From contig CM057835.1 of the NCBI GenBank assembly GCA_030068075.1, positions 40,418,715-40,482,714 on the forward strand: 64,000 nucleotides of DNA. The letters run 5' to 3'. Shown piece after piece: positions 58,150-64,000 of this stretch. A program made the translations under genes and the position numbers. Within the stretch, counting starts at the first letter, position 1. Each line of letters begins with the position of its first letter. The stretch comes from Paguma larvata (taxonomy: Eukaryota; Chordata; Mammalia; Carnivora; Viverridae). Under the pieces are notes generated by a model, which saw only the letters and a program-made list of their open reading frames with translations, was not told the origin of the DNA and ran no database searches.

Positions 58150-58290
58150 ATCCAGGCTCAAATGTAAACTCCTATGAGAGAATGTTTCTTTTCTGATTTG
58201 TTTTCTGCTTGACTGCAGCACCTGTCTCAACATCTGATATGAGTGAAGCTCATTATAAAGAACTGTTCAATAAATCAATGAATTCATGAA
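58150..58290 (+). mobile_element. Possible L2 3' end
   Basis: CTCCTATGAGAGAATGTTTC and TCAACATCTGATATGAGTGA, followed by CTGTTCAATAAATCAATGAA, has the layout of an L2 3' end. It is too diverged to be sure. Confidence 0.45.
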
Positions 58291-58470
58291 TTTCCATAAT
58301 AATCTTGACTGCTTTTCTTTCTTGCCTTTCAACTCTAATTGTGTTAGATTTAGGGAATGATCTTTCAAATGTATTATTAGTATTCTTACTACCTCAATCA
58401 AAATGTATACCCTTATTAAATGTCAATTTTGATATTGCAAAACTTTCCACTGCTGATTACAATTTTTTTC

Positions 58471-58694
58471 TTTTCTTTTTTTTTAATATTTTTTAATGTT
58501 TATTTATTTTTTAAGGAGAGAGAGAGAGAGAGAGAGACAGAGCATGAGTAGGGAAGGGGCAGAGAGAGAGAGAGAAAACACAGAATCCGAAGCAGGATCC
58601 AGGCTCTGAGCTGTCGGCGCAGAGCCTGATGCAGGGCTCGAACTCATGGACCATGAGATCATGACCTGAGCTGACTGAGCCACCCAGGCGCCCC
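58471..58694 (-). mobile_element. CAN-SINE with deletion between A and B boxes
   Basis: TTTTAATGTTTATTTATTTTT, GA run, CCGAAGCAGGATCCAGGCTC, GATGCAGGGCTCGAACTCAT, then ATGACCTGAGCTGACTGAGC directly and CCACCCAGGCGCCCC. About 20 bp between the boxes are missing. TSD TACAATTTTTTT at 58458-58469 and 58695-58706. Confidence 0.94.
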
Positions 58695-58870
58695 TACAAT
58701 TTTTTTTTTCTAACCTTGTAACTTCTACTCAAAGCATCAGGATTACATTTTCAAGAATTTTGATTTTCAAGTGAAAATTCCAATCCTCTAATTGCCCAAA
58801 ACAAAGACAAAAATGCAGAAAACTGTACACAAAATTTCAACTAAGGTTAAATTATAAAATTGCAGATTAT

Positions 58871-59075
58871 GGGGCGCCTGGGTGGCTCAGTCGGTTGAGC
58901 GTCCGACTTCGGCTCAGGTCATGATCTCATGATCCGTGTGTTCGAGCCCCACATCTCGAGCTCTGTGCTGACAGCTCGGAGCCTGGAGTCTGCTTCAGAT
59001 TCTGTGTCTCTCTCTCTCGCTGCCCCTCCCCTGCTCACGCTGTGTTTCTCTCAAAAATAAAATAAAAACATTAAA
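58871..59075 (+). mobile_element. Young felid CAN-SINE with perfect 15-bp TSD
   Basis: Head GGGGCGCCTGGGTGGCTCAG, TCGGTTGAGCGTCCGACTTC, GACAGCTCGGAGCCTGGAGT, CT-rich stretch, AAAAATAAAATAAAAACATT and poly-A. AAAATTGCAGATTAT is identical at 58856-58870 and 59076-59090. It sits 176 bp from the inverted SINE at 58471-58694. It is among the least diverged copies here. Confidence 0.97.
58883..58948 (+). promoter_or_regulatory. Internal RNA polymerase III promoter (A and B boxes)
   Basis: The A box TGGCTCAGTCGG lies at 58883-58894 and the B box GTTCGAGCC at 58940-58948, inherited from tRNA-Lys. This spacing is typical of tRNA-derived SINEs. Both boxes match the usual consensus, so this copy could in principle be transcribed. 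Expression cannot be judged from sequence alone. Confidence 0.7.
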
Positions 59076-59090
59076 AAAATTGCAGATTAT

Positions 59091-59570
59091 TGTCATCATT
59101 TTTTATCCATGTTTTCTTAATTGGTTTTATATAGGTTTATCTTTATGTTCGTCATTCAAGGGAGTAAACAAACTCAATGGTTTAAAGACACAGAAAAAAT
59201 ATGTCATAGTCGAACATCCAAAATAACATACATTATGTGTGAATTGATTAACAGCTAATTTATAATATAATTTATAATATATTCCTATTATCTCTCTTGA
59301 TAATAAATATTTGATGAAACCTATGAGGCAAAGACCTATATTTTCCCTTTTGCTTCAATATCTATCTATTAGAACGCAGATCATAATGTCTGCTATGTTC
59401 TGACAATTGTTTAAATATTAAGAATACAGCCAAGTCCCCTAACTTTGTAGGCCTTTATTTAGTGAGGGAGAGGAAATATCAAACATTAAATAAACAAATT
59501 ATTATATAAGACAATTTCAGATAGTAATAAAGAAGAAGACAGACTTCTGTGGTATGTATGCTGGGGAGTA
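59091..59570. other. Unassigned AT-rich sequence
   Basis: No recognised repeat or gene. A short internal duplication (TTTATAATATAATTTATAATA) lies near 59259-59282. Confidence 0.4.
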
Positions 59571-59583
59571 GGATGCTACTTAA

Positions 59584-59789
59584 CTTTTTTTTTTTTTTAA
59601 GTTTATTTAATTTGAGAAGCAGAGAGCAGGGGAGGGGCAGAGAGAGAGAGGGGGAGAGAGAGGGAATGTCAAGTAGACTCTGCTGACAGCATGGAGCCTG
59701 ACGCAGAGCTCAGTCTCATGAACCATGAGATCATGACTTGAAATGATCAAGAATCAGACACCTAAATGACTGAGCCACCTAGGTGCCCT
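59584..59789 (-). mobile_element. Older CAN-SINE with 11-bp TSD
   Basis: AAGTTTATTTAATTTGAGAA, GA-rich stretch, GAACCATGAGATCATGACTT, then GACTGAGCCACCTAGGTGCC. Flanks GGATGCTACTT (59571-59581) and GGATGCCACTT (59790-59800). The body is shortened. Confidence 0.92.
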
Positions 59790-59829
59790 GGATGCCACTT
59801 TAGACTCATTGGTCAGGGAGGAATTTTCT

Positions 59830-60260
59830 GAGATGTGAAATCGAAGCTGAGACATAGATTTATGAAAGGAAGCCAGTCATGTAAAATCTAGGGCATGCAA
59901 AGTGAAGGAAACTGTTAATATGAAGGGTATATAATTCATCTCATAGAGTAATAAAAATAAAAGTGATGTTTATGCTGATAGAATGGCTAGGGCAAAGGCC
60001 TTGGGGTAGCAACGAGCTTGATGTGTTAAAGGAAGAGAAAGCTCATGATACTGTAGATATAGAAAGGGGGGGGAGAGAGAGAAATAAAAAAAGAGAGAGA
60101 GGAGAGACTAGAAGATGCAGCTTGAGAGAGAGAGACAGGTGACTGGCCATGTAAGGGCATCTAGACTATGGTAAAAAAAAATATTATTGTAAGAGTGATG
60201 AAAACCCTTTAGAGAATTTTAAGCAGAAGAGTGGTATATTTATGTTGTGGAACATCCCTG
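59830..60260 (+). mobile_element. Ancient interspersed repeat, family not named
   Basis: GGCTAGGGCAAAGGCCTTGG, GGTAGCAACGAGCTTGATGT, GAGTGATGAAAACCCTTTAG and TTTAAGCAGAAGAGTGGTAT fit the same old repeat type as 44300-44970. A GA-rich stretch (about 60062-60140) interrupts it. Confidence 0.45.
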
Positions 60261-60265
60261 CCTGC

Positions 60266-60325
60266 TGTAATCTATATCATAGATTACATATAATAGATTA
60301 TTGTATAATCTATAGTAGATTATAG
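60266..60325. repeat. Cluster of TAATCTAT / ATAGATTA palindromes
   Basis: TGTAATCTAT (60266-60275) and ATAGATTACA (60279-60288) form perfect 10-bp arms with a 3-bp spacer. ATAGATTA (60293-60300) and TAATCTAT (60306-60313) form 8-bp arms with a 5-bp spacer. A further TAGATTA follows. A small AT-rich hairpin or cruciform is possible. Confidence 0.85.
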
Positions 60326-61964
60326 AGAAGTGAAGAAGCAGAACAATCAATAATTACTCAATGGTCTGTCCATACAACTCAGAACAAAACTCAGATAACT
60401 GATTAGTTTCAATACACTGAAGTTTATCAGAAATGTTAGTTTCTAAAGAACTGGTTTTAAGGCAATAAGTATAACTTTTTGCCTTTAATATTGAGATGTC
60501 TGAGGCTTACACAAAGAAGGAAGTAGGATTAAAAAGTCCAGTGAAATGCCTTAGAAAAATTATCTGGGGGAATTTTATGCTTTCATTACTCTGGCCTTGT
60601 TCCCAGCCCTGATTTACTTATGTGATGCTGAAATATTTCAATTAAAAAATTATATTATCAACTCTATATTTTCTTAAATTATGTCAGATATAACTGTAAA
60701 TATTAAATATAAACATAAAATATGTTAATATTGATTTAATGATATCTGAAAGTTTAACATAAAATAAACTACTAATTGAATAGCTATTTAATTATTTTTA
60801 GGAAGTGTTGATGTCATGAAGAGAGAGTACAGTGATTTCATTTGAAATGATATTAAATATAGTCAAAATATATCAAACAGTCAATCTTTTTACTTCTCTA
60901 AGGTATTGATTTTGTGCTTTGTTTTATAAAACCCTATATCTTCTTTATAGCCTATAAATATTTTCAAAAGAACCAAGGTGAACACTTTCCTACGGCTTAT
61001 TTTCCCCCATTTAAAAGAAAATCACTTTGTGATATTTTTCATTCTTCTTCCTTTGACCTTGACTTGTCATTCCTGAGAATTAATGGAACTCAGTCAGCTG
61101 AACTTTTCTCAATTCACATTTCACATTTCTCTACTTTGGGTTTCTTGACAAACACAGAAGTTACATGATTTATTTGAAAGAGAAAAAGTGATCTCACACG
61201 TGGCATGCATAACTACATGTTGAAAAACAACAACAACAAAAAGGCCTAGAAAAGAAGAAAATACATAATAGGTCACATTGATCAATGACAGTGAAGAATT
61301 GCTATCGGGATTTCTGACCCTCACAGGCCCTCGCACAGATTTAGGACCAAAGCTTTGATCAGGAGGAAGAAGCTACGTGTAATTTAAGGCAGGCAATGTG
61401 CCTCCCACCCCAGCTCCTCCTTTCTGGTTCCAACCGTGGAGTTGGGTATAGGCTCTAGGGAGCTAAACCAGCTTCCTTAATTTTCAAATTAGAAACATGA
61501 GGTCCAATGTGGCAAGCAGTCATGTAGAAGTCAGGTGTTGCAGGTGAGTTACTCTGGGGAGCAGGTACAGAGAAGGGAATTGGTGTGCAGGAAATGTACT
61601 TGGGAGTGCTCTTCAAGTCAGCATACCTGGAGGAATGAAGAGAACCAAATGAGGCAGAGAGGGAAGTTGGGTTCCAATAAGGTCACAATGAAGTCTTCAA
61701 CAATAGGACCCTAGGTCTGACATGGCCTTGTAGATTGGGGCAAGAGATTCCCCCATCCACATGTTTTCACTTATCATTGGATACAGGGCATCCTTGAGAA
61801 AGAGGTTGAAGAGTATGGTCTTGGATGAGGCAGCTTTCTTTAGCCAAAGGCAATCTCCAGAGGAGAGTGAGCATTCCTATTTTAATTTGGCTAGTGCTGA
61901 CATCTGAGTGCTGTATCATCTGCCCATGAGACCATATCTCCCGATTCCTGATTCTGTGTTCTGA
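60326..61964. other. Unassigned non-coding sequence
   Basis: No gene or recognised repeat. Frames at 60914-61168 and 61121-61336 are on opposite strands, overlap slightly and lack domains. Confidence 0.45.
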
Positions 61965-62040
61965 GTCTGCTGCAATGTCCTAGACGTGGAACTTAGCTCA
62001 CATCTTGACACATAATAAGCACCCAATAAATGTAAGTCTC
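61965..62040 (+). mobile_element. MIR or L2 3' end relic
   Basis: GACACATAATAAGCACCCAA followed by TAAATGTAAGTC is the shared conserved end of MIR and L2. It is too short to tell which. Confidence 0.55.
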
Positions 62041-62120
62041 CTCTTGCCCTTCTCCCCCCTCCCATCTACTACTTTGGGTTAAGACATATCTTGGAACGAC
62101 CTTTTAAATGGGCATTTTGC

Positions 62121-62338
62121 GGGGCGTCTGGGTGGCTCAGTCGGTTAAGCAGCCGACTTCGGCTCAGGTAATGATCTCATGGTCTGTGAGTTCGAGCCCC
62201 GCGTGGGGCTCTGTGCTGACAGCTCAGAGCCTGGAGCCTGCTTCGGATTCTGTGTCTCCCTACCTCTCTGCCCCTTCCCCGCTCATGCTTTGTTCTCTTC
62301 ATCTCTCAAAAATGAATAAACATTAAAAAAAAATATAT
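62121..62338 (+). mobile_element. Young felid CAN-SINE with 14-bp TSD
   Basis: Head GGGGCGTCTGGGTGGCTCAG, GTGAGTTCGAGCCCCGCGTG, GACAGCTCAGAGCCTGGAGC, CT-rich stretch, AAAAATGAATAAACATT and poly-A. Flanks AATGGGCATTTTGC (62107-62120) and AATGGACATTTTGC (62339-62352), one mismatch. Confidence 0.96.
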
Positions 62339-62352
62339 AATGGACATTTTGC

Positions 62353-64000
62353 TTGAACGTTGGCTATTTAAGCCCTGAGTGGCTCTGACGGGATATTAGT
62401 AAGTAGATTAGTGAGGCCAGGGAAGGACCAACTGTGTGGGAGTTGCTGGGGGACTGGATATGACCTTGCGCACCTCAAAAATGAGGTGCATCCTTGGAAG
62501 CTTAACCCCTTCCCTGGAATTTTGAAAAGAACAGTTCTGGCATGTATCAGCAAGGTCTCTACATAATATGAAAATATTAAAGTAGTGAGAGCAGGCTCTG
62601 TACTCACGTGTTCAGAAGCAAGCAATGCCCGGGGCCTGAGGAGATGATGGACAAGGAAAGTACTAGATGGAATGGGCTTCTTAGAAGAGGGACCAAAGAG
62701 ATTGGGGCCTCCATGATACCAGGGCCACCACCCCTACAATTTTACCTTCAAGAGGATATTTATAGTGGGAAAAAATCAAAACTTGATAGTAACTAGTTAA
62801 CAGTTGATAAGTAATCATTAGTTTAAAAAATAAGTTAAATTGAATTTAGCCTCTCAAAATGCCTTCATTGCTTTGTGTAGTTAGGCAAAATAGTCAGTGT
62901 ATATATACAGAGAGTAGCTGGAAAGAAGATGCTGCCATAGAAAAAACGCCACATTACCTGGGTCAGATTGTTTCCAAGATAGGTAGCAGCGAACATCATC
63001 ATACCACCAAGACAGAAAGGAAGTGTGAATCTCTCACACTGGATGCGCTGCTGTCACAGGTCCAAAGCCACGTTGACTAAATCCCCAGACGCCTTCCTCT
63101 GACCATTCCTTTTGGAGCTCACTGTAGTTTCTTTTCCCTCTAGCTCCCACAGGGGAATTTTGATTAAGGACTTTCTTTCATTGATTTACCAGTCACATTG
63201 GGAGGTGTATCTCAATTCAGAATATAAGTTATGGCAAATTTGAAGATTCTATATAACTTCTTAAGATATGAAACTAAATATATCAATCCATTACAAAAGA
63301 GGGTCAAAGATGTTAAGGATCACTTAGCGTGCTTTGGCTACCTGCGACACGGAAGCAGCCATTCTTTCATCCACTTCATCATCTCACACAACAAGTAACC
63401 TGGAGGAAGAAGGTCGTTCTGTGGTAAAGTGATTGAATAATATTAATTCCCTAAACTCGCAGCTCAGTTATTCCCTTGAATTTCTTTACCTAACGATCAC
63501 AAGATAGCTGTTAGAGTTCCAGGTATTATACCCACGTATTGTGACATAAAATAGAAGGACACTTATGGGCAAAATGAGACTTTCTTTTATCAAGGAGAAA
63601 GACTCTTCTCGCATGCCATTGGCCACAACTGGATCATAGAGCCACTTCTTCCTGCAGGGATGGCTGGAAAGGTGGAACAAGTCACTTTAAACTTATCACA
63701 GTGGGCATTTTGCCATCAGGATTCTCTTAACAAATAAGAGGTTGGGGTGGGAAAGAATGATTCTAGATGGGGCTATTTACCACGCTTTTCACATAAGAGA
63801 ACCTTAAAATACAACAGGGCAATGGGTTCATGGGCATTCAGTTCTCTCTACTTCTGTGTATGTTACAAAATTTCCATATGGAAAGCTTAAATATTTTTTC
63901 CATTCAATGACAGTAAACCTTAAAAAGTTTGATTTAATGTATATTCAAAAGCCAAAATACATAGTTTTGCTATACTCTTAATAAAATAGAATGATATACA
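62353..64000. other. Unassigned non-coding sequence
   Basis: Three short frames (62608-62796, 62859-63080 and, antisense, 63486-63680) have no recognised domain and no convincing splice signals. No repeat is recognised. Confidence 0.45.

Noticed and set aside
58871..58950. tRNA-Lys gene
   Set aside because: The tRNA likeness is only the SINE head. It continues into a SINE body and CT-rich tail, and many similar copies occur.
25027..59075. Regularly recurring near-identical segments suggestive of an array
   Set aside because: They are dispersed SINE copies with individual target duplications. Spacing is irregular and both orientations occur, so it is not a CRISPR or satellite array.
62608..63080. 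Two neighbouring + strand frames (62 and 73 codons)
   Set aside because: They look protein-like but share no recognised domain and no clear donor/acceptor pair.

Overview
This is AT-rich mammalian nuclear DNA from a carnivore, very probably a cat (Felidae). The best evidence is about 30 copies of a tRNA-Lys-derived CAN-SINE. The younger copies have the feliform form: a head reading GGGGCGCCTGGGTGGCTCAG, a body ending in a CT-rich stretch, and a tail of AATAAA plus poly-A. The 3' ends of several L1 copies are also of carnivore type. No bacterial or viral gene layout is present. I found no intact protein-coding gene, no tRNA or rRNA gene and no CRISPR array. The open reading frames are short. 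Nearly all of them are translated SINE, L1 or simple-repeat sequence, or chance frames in unique DNA.

Layout. Positions 1-8700: mostly unassigned DNA with MIR and SINE copies, an old LTR (2566-3393) split by a SINE with a TTCC microsatellite tail, and a decayed ERVL-type pol relic (about 6430-7942) that runs into an LTR in the opposite orientation (7943-8276). Positions 8705-13385: a nest. An old LTR is split by an L1 with a 5' inversion (9025-11165), and is followed by an L1 whose segments are out of order but which keeps its 5' UTR start (11328-13385). Positions 13386-24300: mostly unassigned, with SINEs, MIR, L2 and an old L1 holding a CpG-dense stretch (about 18290-18600). Positions 24305-30630: L1 3' ends and SINEs, including two SINEs at one target site (25014-25487). 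Positions 31010-35270: one long, old, antisense L1 interrupted by a SINE, two younger L1 3' ends and another SINE. Positions 35285-41390: SINEs, an old L1 3' end, L2 and MIR. Positions 41391-50990: SINE-free, with old MIR and L2, an (AC)21 microsatellite, and an antisense L1 (46065-47865). Positions 50991-64000: young SINEs, two of them in close inverted pairs, with old L2 and MIR between long unassigned stretches.

The window reads as an intergenic or deep intronic region built up by rounds of retrotransposition. Target-site duplications (TSDs) give many insertion boundaries to within a few bases and give the relative order of several events. The most informative loci are the two L1s with 5' inversions, the permuted L1, the double SINE insertion and the nested L1 block. 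One possible exon (43552-43667) and several repeat-poor stretches are the only hints of function outside repeats, and the evidence for them is weak. Family names are from memory of consensus sequences. No alignment was run.
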